This document shows positions 1 through 5,396 of a DNA stretch of 5,643 nucleotides, in pieces (the first letter of the stretch is position 1; every line of letters starts with the position of its first letter). Position numbers and translations under genes: made by a program. The DNA lies in assembly GCA_946183765.1 (NCBI GenBank), contig CAMHDC010000100.1, positions 1 to 5,643 on the forward strand, read 5' to 3'. The notes under the pieces are model-generated. The model worked only from the letters and a program-made list of their open reading frames with translations, was not told where the DNA came from and ran no database searches. This DNA is from an uncultured Clostridia bacterium. Its GTDB lineage: Bacteria; Bacillota; Clostridia; Christensenellales; CAG-138.

Positions 1-97
1 CCGCGCCGATGACGAGGCCGATGAGGATCTTGTACAGTACGTTGAAGTTCAGGTACGCCCTAAGGATACCGCCCTTCTTTGGTTCATTGTTTGCCAT
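1..97 (-). CDS. Dicarboxylate/amino acid:cation symporter, N-terminal fragment
   Basis: This is the first 32 codons of a gene that runs off the left edge. The visible protein begins MANNEPKKGGILRAY and continues into the amphipathic-to-hydrophobic stretch YKILIGLVIGA. A short basic N-terminus followed by an 'ILIGLVIGA'-like first membrane helix is typical of the DAACS family (GltP, DctA, SstT), which are membrane proteins importing glutamate, C4-dicarboxylates or serine/threonine with Na+ or H+. The ATG at 97 is well supported: AGGAGG (complement of 105-110) lies 7 bases upstream. It seems to be a separate transcription unit, since a terminator ends the suf unit upstream and a promoter candidate lies at 162-190. 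The substrate cannot be told from 32 residues. Another membrane protein family with a similar first helix cannot be fully excluded. Confidence 0.7.
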   Translation of the reverse strand, partial: MANNEPKKGGILRAYLNFNVLYKILIGLVIGA

Positions 98-104
98 AGA
101 AACC

Positions 105-110
105 CCTCCT
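105..110 (-). promoter_or_regulatory. Ribosome binding site of the symporter gene
   Basis: The complement reads AGGAGG, a perfect Shine-Dalgarno core, 7 bases before the ATG at 97. It fixes the start of the partial symporter gene. Confidence 0.85.
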
Positions 111-161
111 GTATTATTTTCTCCCCCACCCGGCCAAATCCGGGCAGATCGGGATGTTTAT

Positions 162-190
162 AGTATATCATGCAAAAACGGAATATGGAA
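162..190 (-). promoter_or_regulatory. Probable extended -10 promoter for the symporter gene
   Basis: On the minus strand, TGATATACT (complement of 162-170) is an extended -10 element (TGN followed by TATACT). A 17-bp spacer separates it from a poor -35 candidate, TTCCAT (complement of 185-190). Weak -35 boxes are usual when an extended -10 is present. The DNA further upstream (191-230) is very AT-rich and could act as an UP element. The start of transcription would be near 155, giving a leader of about 58 bases. That leader contains a small 5-bp hairpin (CCCGG at 129-133 with CCGGG at 140-144). No riboswitch fold is recognised. Confidence 0.55.
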
Positions 191-250
191 GGGAAAATGA
201 AAAATTATTCAAACAATTTGTATTTTTCGTGAACTTGGGCCAGAAAGCAA

Positions 251-278
251 GAAATAAAAAGGAGGGCGCGAGCCCTCT
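251..278 (-). terminator. Rho-independent terminator of the suf unit
   Basis: Just after the TAA stop at 295-297, the minus strand carries a 6-bp GC-rich stem, GAGGGC (272-277) paired with GCCCTC (262-267), around a 4-base TCGC loop. It is followed directly by a T-rich tract, CTTTTTATTTC (complement of 251-261). This is the classic form of an intrinsic terminator. It separates the suf pair from the symporter gene that follows on the same strand. Confidence 0.85.
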
Positions 279-294
279 CTTCCGTGAAAAACCA

Positions 295-1218
295 TTATTG
301 CAAAAAGCCGTTGATGATCTGCTCCTCGGCCTCCGCTTCGGTAAGGCCCAACGTCATGAGCTTGGTGAGCTGCTCCCCGGCGATCTTGCCGATGGCGGCC
401 TCATGGACCAGCGCCGCGTCCAGGTCGTTGGCCTCCAGGCCCGGCACCGCCAGAATGCGGCCGTTGTCCATGATGATGGAGTCGCACTCCGTATGCCCGG
501 AGCAGGGGGCGTTGCCCACGATCTTGGCGTCAAACTTCTGATAGGAGGAATCCCGGGCCACGGACCGGGAGACCACGTCCGCCGTGGCGCCCGCGCCGTT
601 GAGGGAGACCACGTAGGTGCTGACGGCCCGCTGCTCCCCGTGGGTCATAAGCCGTTCCCGGACCAGGAGCTTGGCCCCGGCCTTGAGCTCGGCGGTGGTG
701 GTGCGGACGGTATCGTCCACGCCCTTGATCTGCACCATCTCCATCTCCACGACGCTGCCTTCGTCCTGGTAAACCTCCGTACCCGGGTTCAGGATGCGCT
801 TGCCCTTCCCTTCCCCGGAGCCGTAGTGCTTCTCCACGTACTTTACATGGGCGTTTTTGCCCACGTAAAAGCGATGTATGCCGTCGTGCTCCGCATCCTG
901 GTTGCCGCAGTTGTCGATGCCGCACCCCGCCACGATCAGCACGTCCGCGCCCTCGCCCACGAAGAAATCGTTGTAGACCACCTCCTTAAGCCCCGTTTGG
1001 GTCAAAACCACAGGGATATGGACGCTCTCGTTCCTGGTGAAGGGCGCGATGCGGATATCCATGCCGCTGACGTCGGTCTTCGAAGTGATCTCGATGTTCG
1101 CCGTGGACCGGCGGCCCGCCATCTGGCTGTTGGACCGAATGTTGTACGCGCCTTCGGGCACGGCGTGCAGGTCCGCGATCTCCCGCAGGAGCCGCTTTTG
1201 GATCTCGTCCAGCTTCAT
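295..1218 (-). CDS. sufB/sufD: SufB/SufD-type Fe-S cluster assembly scaffold (short, SmsB-like)
   Basis: This 307-residue protein is a SufB/SufD-family partner of the SufC ATPase, forming the cytoplasmic scaffold on which Fe-S clusters are built. The C-terminal part carries the family core: PCSGHTECDS (residues 238-247) and LVHEAAIGKIAGEQL (270-284). Cys239, three residues before His242, occupies the place of the SufB cysteine in its Cys-Gly-Ala-His motif; His272-Glu273 match the conserved HEA. The middle has a second Cys pair (Cys99, Cys104) and HDGIHRFYVGKNA. It is much shorter than E. coli SufB (about 495 residues) or SufD (about 420), lacking their N-terminal extension, as in the minimal SUF-like (SMS) systems of anaerobes and archaea. 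The ATG at 1218 overlaps the sufC stop as ATGA, with GGGAGG 9 bases upstream. The open frame extends further upstream, but only as a shadow of sufC. Family is certain; whether it is SufB-like or SufD-like is less so. Confidence 0.92.
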   Translation of the reverse strand: MKLDEIQKRLLREIADLHAVPEGAYNIRSNSQMAGRRSTANIEITSKTDVSGMDIRIAPFTRNESVHIPVVLTQTGLKEVVYNDFFVGEGADVLIVAGCGIDNCGNQDAEHDGIHRFYVGKNAHVKYVEKHYGSGEGKGKRILNPGTEVYQDEGSVVEMEMVQIKGVDDTVRTTTAELKAGAKLLVRERLMTHGEQRAVSTYVVSLNGAGATADVVSRSVARDSSYQKFDAKIVGNAPCSGHTECDSIIMDNGRILAVPGLEANDLDAALVHEAAIGKIAGEQLTKLMTLGLTEAEAEEQIINGFLQ

Positions 1219-1964
1219 GCCTGCGCGCCTCCCTTCCCGGTGATCATATGGCATTCGGATACGGCGGAGGGGGTGCCCATGAGCTGGGGCAAAATCTCTT
1301 CCCGGGTCCCCTGCTTCTCCACCCGGCCGTCCTTGAGCATGACGATCTCGTCGGCGATATTGAGGATGCGCTCCTGATGGGAGATGATGAGGATGGAGCT
1401 GTTTTGGATGGTCCGCCGCATATTCTCGAAGACCTCGATGAGGTTCTGGAAGCTCCAAAGATCGATGCCCGCCTCCGGCTCGTCGAAGACGGACAGGGCC
1501 GCGCCCCGGGCCAGGACCGTGGCGATCTCGATGCGCTTCAATTCCCCGCCGGACAAGCTGGCGTTCACTTCCCGGTCGATGTAGTCCCGGGCGCAGAGGC
1601 CCACGGCAGACAAATACTCGCAGGCGCCCGCCGCAGCCAGGCGCTTGCCCGCCGCGATGCGAATGAGATCCAGGACCTTGATGCCCTTAAAGCGCACCGG
1701 CTGCTGGAAGGCGTAGGCGATGCCCAGACGCGCCCTCTCGGTGATACTCTTGTCGGTAATGTCCTCGCCCCGAAAGAGAATGCGGCCCTCGGTGGGCTTT
1801 TCGATGCCCGCGATGAGCCGGGCCAGGGTGCTCTTGCCGCCGCCGTTGGGGCCCGTGATGACCATGAGCTTGTTTTCGGGAACGGACAGGCTCACCCCGC
1901 GGATGATCTCCTTGTCTCCCTTATCTTCCGTGACCTGGAAGGACACGTTCTTAAGTTCCAGCAT
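1215..1964 (-). CDS. sufC: SufC-type ABC ATPase for Fe-S cluster assembly
   Basis: This 249-residue cytoplasmic ABC ATPase powers conformational change of the SufB/D scaffold during Fe-S cluster assembly. All nucleotide-binding motifs are visible: Walker A GPNGGGKST (38-46), Q-loop FQQPVRF (86-92), signature LSGGE (137-141), Walker B with Asp161-Glu162 in SVFDEPEAGIDLW (158-170), and switch His196 in ISHQER. The FQQPV and DEPEAGIDLW sequences and the length fit SufC rather than a transport ATPase. No membrane permease is nearby, whereas the next gene is its SufB/D partner, overlapping by 4 bases (ATGA), so the two are probably translationally coupled. The ATG at 1964 has GAGG (complement of 1971-1974) 6 bases upstream. 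No cysteine desulfurase, SufU or SufE gene is in the window, so sulfur supply must be encoded elsewhere. No clear promoter lies in the 52-bp gap upstream. Confidence 0.95.
   Translation of the reverse strand: MLELKNVSFQVTEDKGDKEIIRGVSLSVPENKLMVITGPNGGGKSTLARLIAGIEKPTEGRILFRGEDITDKSITERARLGIAYAFQQPVRFKGIKVLDLIRIAAGKRLAAAGACEYLSAVGLCARDYIDREVNASLSGGELKRIEIATVLARGAALSVFDEPEAGIDLWSFQNLIEVFENMRRTIQNSSILIISHQERILNIADEIVMLKDGRVEKQGTREEILPQLMGTPSAVSECHMITGKGGAQA
1228..1233 (-). promoter_or_regulatory. Ribosome binding site of the SufB/D gene, inside sufC
   Basis: The complement reads GGGAGG and lies 9 bases before the ATG at 1218, within the last codons of sufC. It decides the start of the scaffold gene and supports translational coupling through the ATGA overlap. 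Confidence 0.7.
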
Positions 1965-2016
1965 ATGATTCCTCGCTGATCGATTCTTATATTAAGGTAG
2001 TATGCCCGTTCGTTCT
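1965..2016 (-). other. 52-bp gap between the surface-protein gene and sufC
   Basis: This AT-rich spacer holds the sufC ribosome site (GAGG, complement of 1971-1974). It shows no hairpin followed by a T tract, so transcription from the upstream surface-protein gene could continue into sufC. A TATAAG sequence (complement of 1990-1995) resembles a -10 box but has no acceptable -35 partner. An internal sufC promoter is therefore neither shown nor excluded. Confidence 0.4.
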
Positions 2017-4617
2017 CTATTCTCCCGCGCCCACGGTGCCGCAGAGCTCGGAATAGCCCCAGGCCAGCCCCTCGGGCAGGGGCCGCTGCTGATAATCCAC
2101 CACGCCGCCGGTGCCGGCCTCGTCCCCATGGTGGTTCAGCTTCACGCCCAGGAAGAACAGGGCCGTGGAGATGCCGCCGTCCAGGTTGAAGGCCTCCACG
2201 CAGCCCTCCTCCTGCAGGAGCTTCGCCAGCTCGATGAGCCTGAAGCCGATGCTGTAGCCGGGCTGGCGGCCGTCCGCCACGATGACGACGAAGTGGCCCG
2301 GCTTCACCATGCCCACGGCGCAACGGGGGTTCCGCTGGGTGGTGTTGGTGGCGCCGGAGGTGATCCGTCCCTCCATGATGAGGTCGGAGCCCCGGGGGAA
2401 GGAGAACACGTCCTGGGTGCCGGTCTCCCACAGGGTCAGGGCGTCCATCTCCCGTTTATCGACGACCTTGAAGGACATGGTTTCGGAATAGTAGGCCATG
2501 GCGTTGGAGGCCCTGAGCTGGCTGAAGACCCGCCCGTCCCGGATGAGGATGCCCTTGGCGCCAGCTTCGGCCTGGATCAGATTGTCGCCGGTGAACCAGA
2601 TGACGCTCTTATACCGGAGGGCCATCTCCTGGGGCATGCAGCGGGCGTAGCTGTTCTTCCGGTTGGAGGCGAAGGTGGGATAGAAGCTGTCGTAGTCCCG
2701 GGTGTACACGTGGGCCACGAAGTAGGTCACGGGCTGACCCTGCTCCCGGCCGCCGGCCAGTTCGTAGGGCTTGTCCATGACTACCGCCTCCAGCAGCTCG
2801 GGCACGGTATAGACCCGCCGGTCGATCTCCACGCTCAGAATGTCGGAGCGGTAGACCCACTTGCCGGCCTCGCCGTCGAAGCTCTCCACCTGCTCCGTTT
2901 CCCCATAGGACAGGAAGGGATAGGGGTCCGGCGTGGGGGTGGGGGTCGGTGTCGGCGTGGGGGTGGGGGTCGGCGTGGGCTCCGGCGTGTCCGTAGGCTC
3001 CGGCGTCGGCGTAAACGTGGGCGGCGGAGTAAAGGTCGGCGTGGGCTCCGGCGTGGGCGTCGGTTCCGGCGGCGGCGGAACAGCCACATACCGAAGATAG
3101 GAGAACCCGACGATGGCTATGACGCACAGCGCCATGGCGACGACGGTCACCGCCAGCAGGGGCACGTCCCTGCCCCTAAGATGCAGGACGAAGGTCACGA
3201 TGCTGCCCAGGACCGCCAGGCCCAGCAGCGCCGCCATCGCCGTTTCCAGCGTGCCCTTGTAGGGCAGCTGAGCCACCTTCTCCGTGACCGTGGGGGTGGG
3301 GCTCGGCGTGGGGGTGGGGGTGGGGGTCGGCGTGGGCGTGGGCGTGGGGCTCGGCGTCGGCGTGGGTGTGGGCGTGGGGGTGGGACTCGGCGTCGGCGTG
3401 GGGCTCGGCGTGGGCGTGGGCGTCGGTTCCGGCGTGGGCGTGGGCGTGGGCGACGCGTAGGAGATGAGATCTTTGGCCTTCAGGTTCTCCAGCAGATCCG
3501 CCTTCTTCTTATCCTGGCCCACGGCGGTGTACGCCAGGGTGAACCGGCCCTCCCGGGGCAGGGCCCGCTTATAGAACTGGCGGGAAAGGATGTGCTTATA
3601 GGCCGCCGCGGTCTCTTCCGCCACCGCCTGGTAGGAGATCACCGTGTCGCCCTTGGGATCGGAGATATACAGCTTCTGGACCTTGTGGGCCTTGCCCAGG
3701 TCCGGATATTTGGCGGCGTCGGCAGCCGTTTTCACGGCCTTCTCGACCTGGCTGGCCGTGTAAGCGCTGCGCTGGTCCTCCTCGCCGCCCCCGGCGCAGA
3801 CGATGAGCTTGGGTCGCAGGGACCGGATCAGCCGCACCAGATACCCTTCCAGGGCCTTGTCGGTCCAGTTGTTCTGCACGTCCGCCAGCTCGTTGTAATC
3901 GTGATCCAGGAACCCGCCCAGGAAGGGCGCTTCCCGGTAGCCCATGGACCAGAGGGCGGTCACCGCCTCGTTCAGGGGCCGGTTGTCGCCGGCCACGGCC
4001 TGGAGCACGGCGCTGTCCTCGTTGAGATAGCAGTAGGCGGTCTTCAGCTCATACTTGCCCATGTACAGGGCGGAGAGGCCCCCCAGCTCCTCGAAAAGGG
4101 CCTGGGGCTGTCCCAGCAGCACCAGCATGTCCGCCTGCTCGAGGGGCGCGCCGAAGCAGATCAGGTCCTCCGGCAGCGCTCCGTCGAAGAAGCGCATGGA
4201 ACTGACCGTCCAGGACTGGACGGAGGAAAGGGCCACCTTGCGGCAGTTGGGCTCCAGCACGTACCGTTCGAAGGGGGCGCTGGGGCTCACGTCCTCCCGC
4301 TTGAACTGGCGGCCGCGCTCATCCGACTGGATGATGGTCAGCGTCCTGGGCCGGGTAAACCAGGCAAGATACAGAGACGGTTCCCCGCAGGCGGGCAGAT
4401 CCACGGTCATGGACCGGTTGCCCTTGATGGTGGCCCGGCTCAGCAGGCTGTCATCCGTGAGCCGCGCCGCGATCCCGTTGTCCGGCAGGAAATAGACGCA
4501 CTCCCCCGTCACTTCCCGGGGTGCACCCTCCGCTTCAGCGGCGGGGATCAGGGGCAGCGGCAGCAGGAGCAGCGCCAAAAGAAGACAAAACACTGCTTTT
4601 TTCACATTGCTTTTCAT
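2017..4617 (-). CDS. Membrane-anchored surface protein: degenerate PIG-L-like domain plus phosphodiester glycosidase (NAGPA) domain
   Basis: This 866-residue protein (numbered from the ATG at 4617) has a lipid-like signal peptide (basic KSNVKK, Leu-rich core, cleavage near Ala29 in AAEA) but no lipobox. Residues 36-148 look like a beta-sandwich. Residues 162-345 resemble the PIG-L/LmbE deacetylase fold, including GGLSALY, the Arg213/Glu217 pair, ALWSMGYREAP and Asp238, but the HPDDE motif reads QPQAL (170-174). A Pro-Thr linker (389-443) leads to two helices (about 457-479 and 486-508) joined by a basic HLRGRD turn, then a second Pro-Thr linker (514-564). The C-terminal domain (567-859) is a phosphodiester glycosidase of the NAGPA family, shown by VIVADGRQPGYSIGF (778-792) and FNLDGGIST (810-818). 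Homologues cleave sugar phosphodiesters; the substrate here is unknown, probably an envelope glycan. The ribosome site is weak: an alternative GTG at 4638 adds seven residues but has only GGGGG 2 bases upstream. The C-terminal assignment is firm; the PIG-L one is moderately firm. Confidence 0.9.
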   Translation of the reverse strand: MKSNVKKAVFCLLLALLLLPLPLIPAAEAEGAPREVTGECVYFLPDNGIAARLTDDSLLSRATIKGNRSMTVDLPACGEPSLYLAWFTRPRTLTIIQSDERGRQFKREDVSPSAPFERYVLEPNCRKVALSSVQSWTVSSMRFFDGALPEDLICFGAPLEQADMLVLLGQPQALFEELGGLSALYMGKYELKTAYCYLNEDSAVLQAVAGDNRPLNEAVTALWSMGYREAPFLGGFLDHDYNELADVQNNWTDKALEGYLVRLIRSLRPKLIVCAGGGEEDQRSAYTASQVEKAVKTAADAAKYPDLGKAHKVQKLYISDPKGDTVISYQAVAEETAAAYKHILSRQFYKRALPREGRFTLAYTAVGQDKKKADLLENLKAKDLISYASPTPTPTPEPTPTPTPSPTPTPSPTPTPTPTPTPSPTPTPTPTPTPTPTPSPTPTVTEKVAQLPYKGTLETAMAALLGLAVLGSIVTFVLHLRGRDVPLLAVTVVAMALCVIAIVGFSYLRYVAVPPPPEPTPTPEPTPTFTPPPTFTPTPEPTDTPEPTPTPTPTPTPTPTPTPDPYPFLSYGETEQVESFDGEAGKWVYRSDILSVEIDRRVYTVPELLEAVVMDKPYELAGGREQGQPVTYFVAHVYTRDYDSFYPTFASNRKNSYARCMPQEMALRYKSVIWFTGDNLIQAEAGAKGILIRDGRVFSQLRASNAMAYYSETMSFKVVDKREMDALTLWETGTQDVFSFPRGSDLIMEGRITSGATNTTQRNPRCAVGMVKPGHFVVIVADGRQPGYSIGFRLIELAKLLQEEGCVEAFNLDGGISTALFFLGVKLNHHGDEAGTGGVVDYQQRPLPEGLAWGYSELCGTVGAGE
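2926..3078 (-). repeat. Pro-Thr repeat tract encoding linker 2
   Basis: This is low-complexity DNA of repeated GGCGTG/GGGGTC units on the plus strand. It encodes residues 514-564, mostly Thr-Pro and Glu-Pro with a few Phe. Such stretches are stiff, extended and often wall-spanning or O-glycosylated in surface proteins. It connects the second membrane helix to the NAGPA domain. Confidence 0.85.
3289..3453 (-). repeat. Pro-Thr repeat tract encoding linker 1
   Basis: An imperfect 6-base periodic tract (plus strand GGCGTG with GGGGTG and GGCTCGGCGT variants) encodes residues 389-443, alternating Pro-Thr with occasional Ser and Glu. It joins the PIG-L-like domain to the first membrane helix. The short repeat unit makes length change by slippage plausible; any gain or loss of a 6-base unit keeps the frame. 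Confidence 0.85.
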
Positions 4618-4735
4618 AACGGAAACAGCATAGCACACAACCCCCGGCGGCGCAACGGGAATTTGGTTATATATAGGATGATTTGAACGCTTCGCGCCTT
4701 TCCTGAAAGAAAAGGCGGCACAGGAACGCCTGCCG
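4618..4735 (-). other. Intergenic region between the exonuclease and surface-protein genes, with two hairpins
   Basis: Directly after the exonuclease stop lie two adjacent inverted repeats. One is GGCA-ca-GG (4717-4724) with CCTGCC (4729-4734), a bulged stem with a 4-base loop. The other is CGCCTTT (4695-4701) with AAAGGCG (4711-4717), a perfect 7-bp stem with a 9-base loop; the two share base 4717. Neither is followed by a T tract, so they may be mRNA 3' structures or a weak terminator. Closer to the surface-protein gene, CCTATATATAACC (complement of 4665-4677) could supply a -10 box, but no good -35 is seen. Confidence 0.35.
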
Positions 4736-5266
4736 TCATTCCATGTCGTAGGTTCGAACGTACCGAGTCGGGTCCGCGCCGCTTTCCAGATACCGGATCA
4801 GGATCTGGGCGCAGGCCAGACTGTCGCTGTCGGCCTGGTGATGGTTCAGGCGGATGCCGTAATAGGCGCACAGATCGCCCAGCCGGTGGCTGATGCCGGG
4901 CAGGAGCCGCCGCCCCATGCGCACGGTGCAAAGCCCCGGCACCTCGGTCCGCCACTCGATGCCGTAGCCCCGGAGGCACTTTTTCAGCACGCCCATGTCG
5001 AAGGCAGCGTTGTGGGCCACCAGGACGCCGGAGCTTAGGATGGGCTCGATCCGGGGCCACAGCTCCCAGAAGGTGGGCGCCCCCAGGACCGCCTCGCTGT
5101 CGATGCCGGTCAACTGGGTGTTGAACCAGTCGAAGGGCTGCTCCGGGTCCACCAGGGAAAAGAAGGTGTCCGCGATCCGCCCGTCCTCCACCACGGCGAT
5201 GCCGATGGCGCTCATTCGATTGTTGTACCGGTTCGGCGTCTCCACGTCGAAGGCTACATAGCGCAC
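4736..5266 (-). CDS. DnaQ-like DEDDh 3'-5' exonuclease
   Basis: This 176-residue protein is a stand-alone exonuclease of the RNase T/DNA polymerase III epsilon superfamily, which removes nucleotides from 3' ends using two metal ions. All five catalytic residues are seen: Asp7 and Glu9 in AFDVET (Exo I), Asp90 in VAHNAAFD (Exo II), and His143 and Asp148 in HQADSD (Exo III), making it the DEDDh type. The size fits a domain-only protein with no polymerase, helicase or BRCT part, so its job could be proofreading, repair or RNA trimming. The start is GTG at 5266, chosen because AGGAGG (complement of 5275-5280) is 8 bases upstream; the first internal ATG (residue 18) would cut off the catalytic Exo I motif. 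It is transcribed divergently from the Dabb gene, from a promoter at 5299-5327. Confidence 0.94.
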   Translation of the reverse strand: MRYVAFDVETPNRYNNRMSAIGIAVVEDGRIADTFFSLVDPEQPFDWFNTQLTGIDSEAVLGAPTFWELWPRIEPILSSGVLVAHNAAFDMGVLKKCLRGYGIEWRTEVPGLCTVRMGRRLLPGISHRLGDLCAYYGIRLNHHQADSDSLACAQILIRYLESGADPTRYVRTYDME

Positions 5267-5274
5267 GGGCGGCC

Positions 5275-5280
5275 CCTCCT
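5275..5280 (-). promoter_or_regulatory. Ribosome binding site that fixes the GTG start of the exonuclease
   Basis: The complement is AGGAGG, 8 bases before the GTG at 5266. Together with the Exo I motif at residues 5-10, it supports GTG rather than the internal ATG as the start. Confidence 0.85.
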
Positions 5281-5298
5281 TTTCTCGGATTTGGGTAC

Positions 5299-5327
5299 AG
5301 TATAGCGCCTTTTGGCAGGATGGGCAA
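5299..5327 (-). promoter_or_regulatory. Promoter of the exonuclease gene
   Basis: On the minus strand, TTGCCC (complement of 5322-5327) is followed after exactly 17 bp by TATACT (complement of 5299-5304). This gives 4/6 and 5/6 matches to the sigma-70/sigma-A consensus with ideal spacing. Transcription would start near 5292, about 26 bases before the GTG. The -35 box is within the left arm of the inverted repeat at 5319-5346. Confidence 0.72.
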
Positions 5328-5346
5328 GACCGACGGCTTGCCCATC
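5319..5346. promoter_or_regulatory. Perfect 10-bp inverted repeat over both divergent -35 boxes (candidate operator)
   Basis: GATGGGCAAG (5319-5328) and CTTGCCCATC (5337-5346) are perfect reverse complements around an 8-bp centre (ACCGACGG). Each arm contains the TTGCCC -35 box of one of the two divergent promoters. Both predicted transcripts begin outside it, so it should not form an RNA hairpin in either message. A dimeric DNA-binding regulator is the natural inference, though the symmetry could partly reflect two copies of the same promoter. Confidence 0.6.
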
Positions 5347-5366
5347 TCGGGATTATACGGTATACT
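5338..5366 (+). promoter_or_regulatory. Promoter of the Dabb-protein gene
   Basis: TTGCCC (5338-5343), a 17-bp spacer and TATACT (5361-5366) form a good sigma-A type promoter pointing rightwards. Transcription would begin near 5373, about 24 bases before the ATG at 5397. It is the mirror image of the exonuclease promoter, with identical -35 and -10 hexamers. Confidence 0.75.
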
Positions 5367-5396
5367 GTAGGTAAGAAAAAGAAGGGAGTACGCTAT

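Noticed and set aside
154..1377. A 407-codon plus-strand frame over the SufB/D gene
   Set aside because: It is antisense to a well-conserved gene, has no convincing ribosome site or domain, and is typical of GC-rich shadow frames. The same applies to the plus-strand frame over sufC (1248-1979).
1219..1458. An 80-codon N-terminal extension of the SufB/D protein
   Set aside because: It lies wholly inside sufC, encodes no family sequence, and the ATG at 1218 with its GGGAGG and ATGA overlap explains the start better.
1980..2010. An IscR/Rrf2-type operator upstream of sufC
   Set aside because: The sequence around TACTACCTTAATATAAG has only a loose resemblance to known sites and no clear dyad symmetry.
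2926..3453. Periodic repeats considered as a CRISPR array
   Set aside because: There are no unique spacers of constant length; the period is 6 bases and translates in frame to Pro-Thr linkers.
4047..4063. Another copy of the promoter motif (TACTTGCCCATG followed by TACAG) within the surface-protein gene
   Set aside because: It lies inside conserved coding sequence, lacks the -10 box at the right spacing, and is best explained by chance.
2002..4686. An open frame of 894 codons on the plus strand, antisense to the surface-protein gene
   Set aside because: It is rich in Gly, Arg and His with low-complexity runs, has no recognisable domain, and mirrors the GC-biased codon positions of the true minus-strand gene. 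It is a shadow frame.
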